Under the pieces are notes generated by a model, which was not told the origin of the DNA, searched no databases, and saw only the letters and a list, made by a program, of their open reading frames with translations. Below are positions 50,509 through 60,435 of a stretch of 64,000 nucleotides of DNA, piece after piece. Each line of letters begins with the position of its first letter. The stretch's first letter is position 1. The position numbers were made by a program, and so were the translations under genes. Source of the stretch: Fidelibacterota bacterium (GTDB lineage Bacteria > Fidelibacterota > UBA8477 > JABMPR01); the NCBI GenBank assembly GCA_018650445.1, contig JABIFX010000023.1, positions 1 to 64,000 of the forward strand, in the 5' to 3' direction.

Positions 50509-53500
50509 ATGACTTTGAAATCTTCCTCAAAACCAACATTTGAGTTGAATAAAAACGGTGAGTTTGTCATAGAGAACTACAACTCAACCAAACCATTCGC
50601 CAGCTTTTTCCCAGGAATTGCTGGCAAGATGGGAATTCCCATGTGGGTCTTTTATGTAAATAGAGGCCAGGGAATCTGCAGTATGGGTATTCAGGACAAG
50701 GAACATCCCATCATGGAGTTCCTCCCTGCGAACTGGGCTTATCAATTGGTATCGAGCCAGGGATTCAGAACATTTATTAAATTTCCAGCAGGCTCAGGTC
50801 TTGAATTCTATGAACCTTTTCAAGATCATTACCGGGACAGAGAAATTGTTCGAACCCAGAGCATGCGTATCTCCCCCTCCCACCTTATTCTGGTTGAAGA
50901 AAATGAAACTCTTGGTCTAAGATTTACAGTAGAATACTACTCAGTTCCTGAAGACAGCTATGCAGGTTTGATTCGCAAACTTCATATCACCAATCTGAAT
51001 AATATTGACATCTCATTTGAAGGTCTAGATGGTCTCCCACTGATCATTCCCTACGGTATCGACAATGCTGGACTCAAAACCATGCGTCGCCTTATGGAAG
51101 CCTTCGTTGAAGTCAAAAATTTCAAGGAAAAAGCACCCCTCTTCAAGGCGAAAGTGAAACCAACAGATCGCCCCGACGTGGAAATTCTAGAGCAGGGTAA
51201 CTTTTATGTAGGCTTTGAGCATGGCGCTGGAGGTGCACAGCTATTGGATGCCATTGTGGATCCTGAGCTTATCTTTGGAAACCAAAATGACTATAGCTTC
51301 CCCGAAAAGTTCCTGGAACAGTCTATTGGGGATATCCTAGATCACCAGGCTACTGAAAACCGTCTTCCCTCAGCAATGTCATTGTTCAACAAGACACTTG
51401 GAGCCGGGAAAACCTATACTGTCACCTCAATCATTGGACATGCCGACTCCCGGGAAGAATTGAACCGTCTCATCCCATCCATTACTAAACTTGATTATAT
51501 CAATACGAAAATTCAAGACAGCATTAGCATTATTGATGATCTTACTCAGAATAATCTGGTAGTGAGTAGCGACTCGACCTTCGATATGTATGTCAGACAG
51601 AATTTCCTGGACAATGTGCTGCGTGGTGGATTCCCTCACACCTTTAAGGGTGATGATTCAGAATCCGTTCTCCACCTTTATTCCCGAAAACATGGTGACC
51701 TGGAACGGGATTATAATGATTACCGTATCACCCCTTCCTATTATTCACAGGGGAATGGTAATTTTCGAGATATCAACCAGAATAGACGTTCCGATCTGTT
51801 TTTCAATCCTGATGTGCGATCTGGAAATCTTGAACACTTCGTTAATTTGATCCAACTTGATGGATTCAATCCTCTGGTCATAAAGGAAATTCGATACACC
51901 CTGGAAGATGTGATCAAGGGCAAGGCTGTCCTTGATAGCCATCTTTCAAAATCAGCCAGTGACAAGGCTCTGGCCTTCCTGGAAGACGAAGTCACTCCTG
52001 GTGAGTTCCTATCCTATCTGGAGACCCTGGAAGTCAATTTTCCCACCAATGCAGATAGACTGCTAGGGGAATTGTTACCTCACTGCAAAAAGATCCATGA
52101 TACGGACTTTGCAGAAGGTTACTGGTCAGATCACTGGACCTACAACATGGATCTGCTGGAAAATTATCTCAGTATCTATCCTGAAAATCTTAAGTACATC
52201 CTTCTGGACCACCAGAAGTTCACCTTTCATGATACCCCATACAAAGTCCTTCCCCGAGATGATAAGTATGTCATCTGGGATGATAAAAAGATGCAATTAA
52301 ACGCACTGGTACATGATGACGAGAAAGCAGCTCTCATCGCCTCTCGAGAAAACGATAAAAACCTGGTTCGCACTGAAAATGGCCGGGGTGTTGTTGTTGA
52401 GACTTCTCTGTTTATCAAGCTCATTTCAATCATCACCAACAAGATCGCTTCCCTTGATCCATCTGGGATTGGTGTTGAGATGGAAACGGACAAACCCAAC
52501 TGGTATGATGCCTTAAATGGGATTCCAGGACTTATGGGTTCCAGTCTAAGCGAAGCTCTGGAAATCAAGAGACACGCAGTTTTCCTGGTTGATTTTCTCC
52601 AGAATTCGACCTCTCTGGAAACGGATATTTCTGTATTTGAAGAAATAGCTGACTTTATGGAAACCGTAAAGATCCTGTTGCATAATGAGATGGGCCCCTT
52701 CGAATATTGGGATGCTGCCACCTCCCTCAAAGAAGCCTATCGTGAAAAGACGGTGTATGGACTTAGTGGCAAAACCAGAGCTATCAAGATATCCTGGCTA
52801 GTTGAATTTTTATCGGCCTGTTTGACCAAGATCGATGAAGGCGTGGATAAAGCCTGGAATGGTGATGGAACGATCCCATATACCTACTTCACTCATCGTC
52901 CAACGGATTACGAAGTTATCGAGGAGATCGATGAAAATGGCCGCTCCAGAACCAAAACGAATTCCAAAGGTTTTGCCTGTTTTCGCGTAAAGGCTTTTAA
53001 ACGTGAGACACTGCCTCTCTTCCTTGAAGGACCCGTACACTTTCTTCGGACTCAACCGGGATATGATGTTGCCAATAAGGTGACTCAACAGATCCGGAAG
53101 AGTGGTCTCTACGACCAGAGACTCAATATGTACAAGGTCAATGAATCCCTAGCTGATCAACCCATGGAGATTGGACGTGCACGGACATTTTCACCCGGTT
53201 GGTTTGAGAATGAATCGATCTGGTTGCATATGGAATACAAATACATGCTGGAGATGCTAAGGAATGGTCTTTATGAGACTTTCTATGAAGATTTTCGTCA
53301 TGTCTTCATCCCCTTTCTCAATCCAGAAGTATATGGACGAAGCATCCTTGAGAACTCTTCATTTCTAGTAAGTAGTGCCAATCCCAACCCAGGCTTACAT
53401 GGAACTGGATTTGTGGCTCGATTGAGTGGGGCGACTGCAGAATTCATCCAAATTCTAATGGAAATGACCGTTGGATCAGCACCTTTCTCCGTAGCGAGGA

Positions 53501-53835
53501 ATGGGGAGTTGACCTTTAGTGTCAAACCGGTTCTACCAGCCTGGTTATTTACCAAACAAACGCAAAATCTACATTTGACTGGAGAAGGCAAGACCCAATC
53601 CGTGACACTTCCTGAGCACAGTTTCAGTTTTATGCTTCTCGGAGATATCCTGGTTACCTATCTCAATCCAAAAATGAAAAATACTTATGGAACTGATGGG
53701 GTCTCACCCACGGAATGGAATCTTTACGATGATGCTGGCAATGTTCAACACGTCACTGGTACCAACCTGAATAGTGATGCAGCCCTGCTAATCCGTTCAA
53801 AGCAAATACACCGAATGGAAATAGTACTTAACTAA
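50509..53835 (+). CDS. GH149/GH161-like beta-1,3-glucan phosphorylase
   Basis: 1108 aa, no signal peptide; FASFFPGIAGKMGIPMWVFYVNRGQGICSMGIQDKEHPIMEFLPANWAYQLVSSQGFRTFIKF resembles the N-terminus of large beta-1,3-glucan phosphorylases. Confidence 0.8.
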   Translation: MTLKSSSKPTFELNKNGEFVIENYNSTKPFASFFPGIAGKMGIPMWVFYVNRGQGICSMGIQDKEHPIMEFLPANWAYQLVSSQGFRTFIKFPAGSGLEFYEPFQDHYRDREIVRTQSMRISPSHLILVEENETLGLRFTVEYYSVPEDSYAGLIRKLHITNLNNIDISFEGLDGLPLIIPYGIDNAGLKTMRRLMEAFVEVKNFKEKAPLFKAKVKPTDRPDVEILEQGNFYVGFEHGAGGAQLLDAIVDPELIFGNQNDYSFPEKFLEQSIGDILDHQATENRLPSAMSLFNKTLGAGKTYTVTSIIGHADSREELNRLIPSITKLDYINTKIQDSISIIDDLTQNNLVVSSDSTFDMYVRQNFLDNVLRGGFPHTFKGDDSESVLHLYSRKHGDLERDYNDYRITPSYYSQGNGNFRDINQNRRSDLFFNPDVRSGNLEHFVNLIQLDGFNPLVIKEIRYTLEDVIKGKAVLDSHLSKSASDKALAFLEDEVTPGEFLSYLETLEVNFPTNADRLLGELLPHCKKIHDTDFAEGYWSDHWTYNMDLLENYLSIYPENLKYILLDHQKFTFHDTPYKVLPRDDKYVIWDDKKMQLNALVHDDEKAALIASRENDKNLVRTENGRGVVVETSLFIKLISIITNKIASLDPSGIGVEMETDKPNWYDALNGIPGLMGSSLSEALEIKRHAVFLVDFLQNSTSLETDISVFEEIADFMETVKILLHNEMGPFEYWDAATSLKEAYREKTVYGLSGKTRAIKISWLVEFLSACLTKIDEGVDKAWNGDGTIPYTYFTHRPTDYEVIEEIDENGRSRTKTNSKGFACFRVKAFKRETLPLFLEGPVHFLRTQPGYDVANKVTQQIRKSGLYDQRLNMYKVNESLADQPMEIGRARTFSPGWFENESIWLHMEYKYMLEMLRNGLYETFYEDFRHVFIPFLNPEVYGRSILENSSFLVSSANPNPGLHGTGFVARLSGATAEFIQILMEMTVGSAPFSVARNGELTFSVKPVLPAWLFTKQTQNLHLTGEGKTQSVTLPEHSFSFMLLGDILVTYLNPKMKNTYGTDGVSPTEWNLYDDAGNVQHVTGTNLNSDAALLIRSKQIHRMEIVLN

Positions 53836-53870
53836 TTATTGAATAAAAATGTTGTTATGGGGATATCCTA

Positions 53871-55712
53871 ATGAGCAATTTTGAAAAACGAATTTCTGAG
53901 CTAATGGCAAAGATGAACCTGGACCAGATGGTGGGCCAGATGGTTCAGCCAGAGCGTCAGTTCATCACACCTGAACAAGTAAAAAAACACCATATCGGTT
54001 CTGTCCTCAGTGGTGGAGGATCTGTCCCCGGGGACAATAAGCCTGAGGATTGGATCGCCATGAATGATGAATATTGGGCCGCCTCCATGGAAGCAGATGA
54101 TGAACACCTCGCTATTCCTATTGTCTATGGTGTGGATGCCATACATGGGAACTCCAATGTGACTGGTGCAGTGGTTTTCCCTCATAACATTGGGCTTGGC
54201 GCTGCGAAGGATCCTGAAATGATGGAACGTATTGCCAGGACCACAGCACGAGAGATTGCAGTAACAGGTGTTGAATGGACATTCGCACCGACTTTGGCAG
54301 TCGCCAGAAACAGCCATTGGGGTCGTACCTATGAAAGCTATAGTGAAGATCCCCAAATCGTTACTGAGTATGCACCTCGCTTCGTCAGGGGCCTACAAAG
54401 CGACCTGGGTGAGGAAAGTGTGATCGGTTGTGTTAAACATTTTATTGGTGATGGTGCTACCGTTCACGGTATCGACCAAGGTGATGCCCAGATCGATGAA
54501 GAAGAATTGCGTCGTTTGCACCTGCCACCCTATCAAGCTGCCATTGATGCTGGCGTCCTCACTGTCATGGCCTCTTTAAACAGTTGGAACGGCCTCAAGT
54601 GCCATGAGCATCGCTATTTACTCACAGATATCCTTAAAGATGAGTTGGGATTCAGAGGTTTTATCGTCTCTGATTGGGATGGTATCGATTGCCTCGCAGA
54701 AGATTTTGGCAAAGCTGTTGAACTGGGTCTGAATTCGGGTATGGACATGTTCATGGTGACTGAAAAGTGGGAAGAATTTATTCAACACACCAAGACTCTG
54801 GTCAATTCGGGTCGCATTCCAAAAAAACGTATTGAGGATGCTGTTAGAAGAATCCTCAGAGTAAAATTTGAGTTCGGATTGTTTGACAAACCCAGACCCG
54901 CCGAGCGTAAACTCTCAAAACAGACTGAGATCTTTGGTTCTAAAGAACATCGTGATGTGGCTCTTGAGGCTGTGCGCAAATCTTTGGTTATGTTAAAGAA
55001 CGATGACGCCCTCCTTCCCCTGGAAAAAAGTACCCGCATCCTGGTAGCTGGTAAAAATGCCAACAACCGAGGCCATCAGTGTGGTGGATTCACAGTGAAC
55101 TGGCAGGGAGCGATATCAAACGAGGAAATCGTTGGCGGACAATCCATCTGGGAAGGCATCCAGACGCTGGCCCCCAGCGCCGTATTAAGTGACAATCTTG
55201 AAGGCAATGAAGCCAACCCGGATCAGCATGATGTGGCCATCGTTGTTATTGGAGAGACACCCTATGCAGAAATGCTCGGTGATATTCGCGTTCCTGGATT
55301 ACTACAGGAGTATTCGACCTTTCCCAATAGCACGCCAATCCCTCTAGATGATTCAGAGGTGGCCGAAGTATATGCCAGCAATCTGTATCTCCATGAGATG
55401 CATCCTGAAGATATTGCAACCATAAATAATATTACTTCTAGGGGAGTTCCTGTGGTGGCTGTCATGTTGGGTGGACGACCCCTCGTTGTTGAAAAAGAAC
55501 TGGAAGCTTCATCTGCATTTGTTATGGCCTGGTTGCCAGGATCTGAGGGTCATGGTGTTGCCGACGTGCTCTTTGGTGATTTTGATATTCAGGGAAAACT
55601 GAGTTTCTCCTGGCCAAAATATGACAATGAGAACTGGAATGTAGGCGACCCAAACTACAATCCTCGTTTCCCCTATGGCTTTGGTCTCACATACGATAAA
55701 ACAAATAATTAG
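53871..55712 (+). CDS. GH3 family beta-glucosidase without signal peptide (probably cytoplasmic)
   Basis: MNLDQMVGQMVQPERQF; VYGVDAIHGNSNVTGAVVFPHN; GFIVSDWDGI. Confidence 0.93.
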   Translation: MSNFEKRISELMAKMNLDQMVGQMVQPERQFITPEQVKKHHIGSVLSGGGSVPGDNKPEDWIAMNDEYWAASMEADDEHLAIPIVYGVDAIHGNSNVTGAVVFPHNIGLGAAKDPEMMERIARTTAREIAVTGVEWTFAPTLAVARNSHWGRTYESYSEDPQIVTEYAPRFVRGLQSDLGEESVIGCVKHFIGDGATVHGIDQGDAQIDEEELRRLHLPPYQAAIDAGVLTVMASLNSWNGLKCHEHRYLLTDILKDELGFRGFIVSDWDGIDCLAEDFGKAVELGLNSGMDMFMVTEKWEEFIQHTKTLVNSGRIPKKRIEDAVRRILRVKFEFGLFDKPRPAERKLSKQTEIFGSKEHRDVALEAVRKSLVMLKNDDALLPLEKSTRILVAGKNANNRGHQCGGFTVNWQGAISNEEIVGGQSIWEGIQTLAPSAVLSDNLEGNEANPDQHDVAIVVIGETPYAEMLGDIRVPGLLQEYSTFPNSTPIPLDDSEVAEVYASNLYLHEMHPEDIATINNITSRGVPVVAVMLGGRPLVVEKELEASSAFVMAWLPGSEGHGVADVLFGDFDIQGKLSFSWPKYDNENWNVGDPNYNPRFPYGFGLTYDKTNN

Positions 55713-55723
55713 GCCTTAGGACC

Positions 55724-56818
55724 ATGACAATAAAGCCCTATCATTTCCTTAGTCTACTGTTACTGGCAATAATGCTGGTAGCCTGTTATCATCAATCAGT
55801 TTTACCAGAGGCATCTCCTGCGATTTCAACTGAGCAGATGTCTACCGATAGCACATCCTCATCAAAAGAATCGCCCTTCGTGAAACGTACTTTCTCACCC
55901 TACCTCGGTGAGCAATGGATCGGGAAAGCAATCTCTTATGGCTGTTATCGTAAGGGTCAGGCTCCTGGCGTTAAGGATCCAAGTGAAGCTGAGATTCTTG
56001 AAGACCTCAACATCCTCAAAGAACACTGGAATCTCATTCGAGTTTATGGAGCTGATGATGCAGCGGAGCGTGTGTTGAAAGTGATACACGAGAATCAGCT
56101 GCCTATCAGGCTTATGCTAGGTATCTGGCTTGAGAATGAAACAAAACGTCCTGAGCGCAAAGCAGAGAACCTTGAACAGATCAACCGGGGCATTGCATTG
56201 GCCAACCAATATCCCGTTGAAGTGATCGCTATTAATGTAGGCAATGAGTCCCAAGTGGAGTGGTCCTGGCATCATATGGAAATGGATGTTTTGATTCAAT
56301 ATATCCGCATGGTCCGCCAGAATACCAAACAGCCCATCACCACATCAGACGATTATAATTTCTGGAACAAACCAAAGAGTCAAACCGTGTCTGATGAAAT
56401 TGATTTTATCGCGCTCCATGCCTATGCCCTCTGGAATGGTCAGCTATTGGATTATGCAATGACCTGGACTGATAGCGTATTTAAGGACATCAAATCCAGA
56501 CATCCCCATCAGGATATTGCCCTCACAGAGACAGGTTGGGCCACTACCTATAATCCAACCAAAATGGGACCTGGCGAGCAGGGCTCATTGATCAAAGGAA
56601 AAGTCGGCGTCGCCGAACAACAACAATTCATTACGGAATTTTGGGTCTGGGCTGAAGCCAACAAGGTCACAACCTTCCTCTTTGAGGCTTTTGATGAGCC
56701 CTGGAAAGGTGGCGGTGAGCAATCCGGCCCAGACGAAGTAGAAAAACATTGGGGCATCTTTTATGAAGATCGCAGCCCCAAACAATCTTTTATCAATTAT
56801 CTCGCTGAAGGCGAGTAA
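55724..56818 (+). CDS. GH17-like beta-1,3-glucan-active lipoprotein
   Basis: Lipobox LVAC; LIRVYGADDAAERVL; EVIAINVGNESQVEWSW; IALTETGWAT; TFLFEAFDEPWKG. Confidence 0.88.
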   Translation: MTIKPYHFLSLLLLAIMLVACYHQSVLPEASPAISTEQMSTDSTSSSKESPFVKRTFSPYLGEQWIGKAISYGCYRKGQAPGVKDPSEAEILEDLNILKEHWNLIRVYGADDAAERVLKVIHENQLPIRLMLGIWLENETKRPERKAENLEQINRGIALANQYPVEVIAINVGNESQVEWSWHHMEMDVLIQYIRMVRQNTKQPITTSDDYNFWNKPKSQTVSDEIDFIALHAYALWNGQLLDYAMTWTDSVFKDIKSRHPHQDIALTETGWATTYNPTKMGPGEQGSLIKGKVGVAEQQQFITEFWVWAEANKVTTFLFEAFDEPWKGGGEQSGPDEVEKHWGIFYEDRSPKQSFINYLAEGE

Positions 56819-56930
56819 AAATCAGAATATCCATTGCGAGGCAATGATCTACAATCTCCAGGAAGGGAGTGTAAGACACATTGGGTAACAAGCGATATTT
56901 AAGGTTAACAAACACAATAATGGAGAAAAC

Positions 56931-59900
56931 ATGAAACATGAAATGATCCAAAAAATCGTTTTAGCTTGCTTGATATCCATGGTCAGCGTGGGCTTTGCCC
57001 AGGTCGCTCCCATTGATTTTGAGACAGAAGGCAACGGTGCCGATTGGAGCTGGACTCCTTTTGAAAATGATTCTAACCCCCCTGTAGGCATTGTAGCGAA
57101 CCCAGATCAAACGGGAATCAATACTTCAGCCACTGTGGCTTCTTTTACGGCCCTGACCACAGGACAACCCTGGGCTGGCTTTGAATCCCTACATGGTGCA
57201 GGTATTGGACCCTTCAGTTTTGATGTGACCAATAGCACTGTTAAGGTCATGGTCTATAAATCCGTCATCAGTGATGTCGGTGTCAAATTTGCCGAGGCCA
57301 GTGGTGAAGCTCAACCTGAGGTGAAGGTTGCCAATACCGTTATCGACCAGTGGGAAGAACTGACCTTTGATCTTTCAGGTAGCATAGGTGCTGGAATTAC
57401 CGGTATCGTTGATCAGATCATCATTTTCCCTGACTTCGATCTCGCAGGTCGTACGACTGATAATACGGTCTACATTGATAATGTCACCTTTAGTGGTGAA
57501 GAACTCCCACCAGGACCAGCAGCACACGCTCCAGTACCTACAGCACCAGCAGATGATGTCATCTCTGTCTTTAGTGACAGCTATGAGAACATCGCTGGAA
57601 CCAACTTCTACCCAGGTTGGGGTCAGGCGACTGTTGCATCAGAAGTCTTGATTGAGGGCAATAATACATTGCTTTATTCTGGATTGAATTACCAGGGAAT
57701 CGAATTGGGCAGTGCCCAGGATCTGACTGGAATGGAAAACCTTCACGTTGATTTCTGGAGTGAAAATGCCACCGCTTTGCAGGTTTTCCTCATCAGCCAA
57801 TCCTCTGGAGAACAACCTTACACTTTTACCGTAACCAATGATGCCTGGGTAAGTGTAGATATTCCCCTCACCACATACTCAGACCTCGGTCTGGCACTCA
57901 CCGATATCCACCAACTGAAATTCGTGGGTGATGGCGATGTCTATCTGGACAATCTTTATTTTCTTGGTGAGGTAATAGTTGTCGAGGAAGGACCCAACGC
58001 CCCTATCGATTTTGAAGTTGATGGCTATGGTGCAGAGTGGACCTGGACAGCTTTTGAGAATGATTCCAATCCCCCATTGACTATTGTGGCTAATCCCAGC
58101 GCAACAGGATTGAATGTTTCAGATTCCGTCGCTTCCTTTACGACTCTGACAACAGGTCAACCCTGGGCCGGTGTTGAATCACAACATGGTGCAGATATTG
58201 GTACTTTCAACCTGGACGCCAGCAATAGCATGGTCAAGATCATGGTCTACAAGCCTGTGATCAGTGATGTTGGAATCAAATTTTCCAAACCTGATGGCTG
58301 GTCAATGGGCGAACTTAAAGTTGCCAATACCGTCATCAATGAGTGGGAAGAACTTACCTTCGACTTTTCAAGTCAAATGCAGGAAGGTTATGATCAGATC
58401 GTTGTATTTCCAGATTTTGACCTGGCTGGAAGAGCAGCAGACAATACCTGTTATTTCGATAACATCACATTTTCTGAGCAGGAACTCCTCCCAGGACCTA
58501 CAGCACCTGCTCCAGTACCAACTGCAGCTGCAGCTGATGTGAGCTCAATCTTCAGTGATACTTATACCAATATCGCCGGAACCAACTTCTATCCAGGCTG
58601 GGGTCAAGCAACGATTGTGACTGAAGTACTGATTGAAGGCAATAATACCCTTCTATATTCAGGTCTGGACTACCAGGGCATCGAATTGGGTGCTCCCCAG
58701 GATGTATCCGGCATGGAATCACTCCATCTTGATTTCTGGAGTGCTAACTCTACTGCTCTGGAAGTATTCCTGATTAGCCAGACCACAGGCGAACGTACCT
58801 ATGCTCTGACTGTGACCAATGATAGCTGGGTAAGTGTTGATATCCCCCTGAGTGCCTATACGGATCAAGGTCTAGCCACCACTGATGTCTTCCAGCTCAA
58901 GATTGTTGGTAATGGCGATGTTTATCTGGATAACCTGTACTTCGAAGGTGAAGTAATTGTCATTACTGAGCCAACTGTCGCTGCACCTACACCTGTCTTT
59001 GATGCTGCAGATGTGGTTTCCCTATTCAGTAATGCTTACACCGATGTGTTGGTGGATACCTGGTCAGCCGATTGGGATGTTGCTGATGTCGCTGATCTCC
59101 AGATTGCTGGAGATGATGTAAAACTCTATACTGGTCTGAGCTATGCTGGCATAGAAGCAGGATCACAACCTATAGATGCCTCTGCAATGAACCATTTCCA
59201 TATGGATATCTGGACCCCGGATCCAACTACTGATCCAGCTGCATTCCGAGTGAAATTAGTAGATTTTGGCCCTGATGGTGCATATGATGGTGGTGATGAC
59301 GCAGAACATGAACTGACCTTTGTGGCTCCACTGCTCATGACCGGCAGTTGGGTAGGTATTGATGTTCCCATGAGTGCGTTTGTCGGATTGACAACACAAT
59401 CCAATATTGCTCAAATTATCATCTCAGGTGATCCTAACACCATCTACATGGACAACATGTATTTCTACTCTGCTCCTATTATACCGACTGAACCTGAATC
59501 TGCAGCTCCAACACCTACAGCGGATGCAGTAAATGTCATCTCTCTATTCAGCAATGCCTATACTGATGTCACTGTAGACACCTGGTCAGCTGATTGGGAT
59601 GCAGCAGATGTGGCTGATATCCAAATTGTTGGGGATGATGTCAAACTGTATACCAATCTCAGCTTTGCCGGGATTGAGTTTACCTCCCAGACGGTCGATG
59701 CCACAAATATGACCCATTTTCATATGGATATCTGGACACCTGATCCAACTGTTGATCCAGCTGTCTTTAAGGTGAAGTTGGTTGACTTTGGTGCTGATGG
59801 TGCCTGGAGTGGTGGCGATGATGTTGAGCATGAATTAACATTCAATGCTGCAGCTACCCCAGCACTTGTAACAGGTAGCTGGATCAGTTTCGACATACCA

Positions 59901-60305
59901 CTTGCTGACTTCGCTGGAATGACGACAAGGGGCCATCTAGCCCAGATGATCATCTCTGGTGATCCCAATACAGTCTATGTTGACAATATCTATTTCTATT
60001 CAAATACAACTGGTGTAGAGGATAAGACAAATCTAACGCCCAGCACCTTTGTGCTTGAACAGAATTTCCCCAATCCTTTTAACCCTTCAACATCCATCCG
60101 TTTCAGTCTGATTGAATCCGCGCATGTAGTCCTGAGTATCTATAACATAAATGGACAGCAAGTCGCCACCGTGGTGAATGAAACAATGGGTTTGGGAAGC
60201 CATGTGGTATCATTTGATGCTAGTGGTTTAGCAACCGGTAGCTATTTCTATTCATTATCGGCAGGTAGTAATACTGCTGTCAAGAAGATGCTGCTGCTGA
60301 AATAG
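56931..60305 (+). CDS. Secreted candidate glycan-binding protein, (A-B)x2-(C)x2 modular repeats with C-terminal sorting domain
   Basis: Repeated APIDFE(T/V)(E/D)G..FENDSNPP modules, repeated ISLFSNAYTDV...MDIWTPDP...VDNIYFY modules shared with the 41.5-kb lipoprotein; tail EQNFPNPFNPSTSIRF. Confidence 0.78.
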   Translation: MKHEMIQKIVLACLISMVSVGFAQVAPIDFETEGNGADWSWTPFENDSNPPVGIVANPDQTGINTSATVASFTALTTGQPWAGFESLHGAGIGPFSFDVTNSTVKVMVYKSVISDVGVKFAEASGEAQPEVKVANTVIDQWEELTFDLSGSIGAGITGIVDQIIIFPDFDLAGRTTDNTVYIDNVTFSGEELPPGPAAHAPVPTAPADDVISVFSDSYENIAGTNFYPGWGQATVASEVLIEGNNTLLYSGLNYQGIELGSAQDLTGMENLHVDFWSENATALQVFLISQSSGEQPYTFTVTNDAWVSVDIPLTTYSDLGLALTDIHQLKFVGDGDVYLDNLYFLGEVIVVEEGPNAPIDFEVDGYGAEWTWTAFENDSNPPLTIVANPSATGLNVSDSVASFTTLTTGQPWAGVESQHGADIGTFNLDASNSMVKIMVYKPVISDVGIKFSKPDGWSMGELKVANTVINEWEELTFDFSSQMQEGYDQIVVFPDFDLAGRAADNTCYFDNITFSEQELLPGPTAPAPVPTAAAADVSSIFSDTYTNIAGTNFYPGWGQATIVTEVLIEGNNTLLYSGLDYQGIELGAPQDVSGMESLHLDFWSANSTALEVFLISQTTGERTYALTVTNDSWVSVDIPLSAYTDQGLATTDVFQLKIVGNGDVYLDNLYFEGEVIVITEPTVAAPTPVFDAADVVSLFSNAYTDVLVDTWSADWDVADVADLQIAGDDVKLYTGLSYAGIEAGSQPIDASAMNHFHMDIWTPDPTTDPAAFRVKLVDFGPDGAYDGGDDAEHELTFVAPLLMTGSWVGIDVPMSAFVGLTTQSNIAQIIISGDPNTIYMDNMYFYSAPIIPTEPESAAPTPTADAVNVISLFSNAYTDVTVDTWSADWDAADVADIQIVGDDVKLYTNLSFAGIEFTSQTVDATNMTHFHMDIWTPDPTVDPAVFKVKLVDFGADGAWSGGDDVEHELTFNAAATPALVTGSWISFDIPLADFAGMTTRGHLAQMIISGDPNTVYVDNIYFYSNTTGVEDKTNLTPSTFVLEQNFPNPFNPSTSIRFSLIESAHVVLSIYNINGQQVATVVNETMGLGSHVVSFDASGLATGSYFYSLSAGSNTAVKKMLLLK
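57003..60000 (+). repeat. ~985-bp A-B unit duplicated in tandem, then two ~525-bp C units
   Basis: Unit A begins near 57003 and 57998; unit B near 57528 and 58508; unit C near 58980 and 59504. Confidence 0.8.
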
Positions 60306-60323
60306 TAAGCTGTACATTAATTG

Positions 60324-60359
60324 TCTCATTGAAATAACTTTATTGTGATTTCAATGAGA
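60324..60359. repeat. Perfect 12-bp inverted repeat (12-nt loop), likely mRNA 3' hairpin
   Basis: TCTCATTGAAAT-aactttattgtg-ATTTCAATGAGA just after the stop at 60305. Confidence 0.7.
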
Positions 60360-60370
60360 TAAAGTGATTA

Positions 60371-60408
60371 AAGCCTCAAGTAATCGTCGCATTATTTGGG
60401 GCTTTTTT
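60371..60408 (+). terminator. Rho-independent terminator
   Basis: AAGCCTCAA...TTGGGGCTTTTTT stem (one G-U wobble) with terminal T-run. Confidence 0.7.
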
Positions 60409-60435
60409 CAGATTAAGTTAATACGGGAGTCAAAA

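Noticed and set aside
56833-56847. Short hairpin CATTGC-gag-GCAATG upstream of the 56931 gene
   Set aside because: Only 6 bp, no T-run; could be chance.
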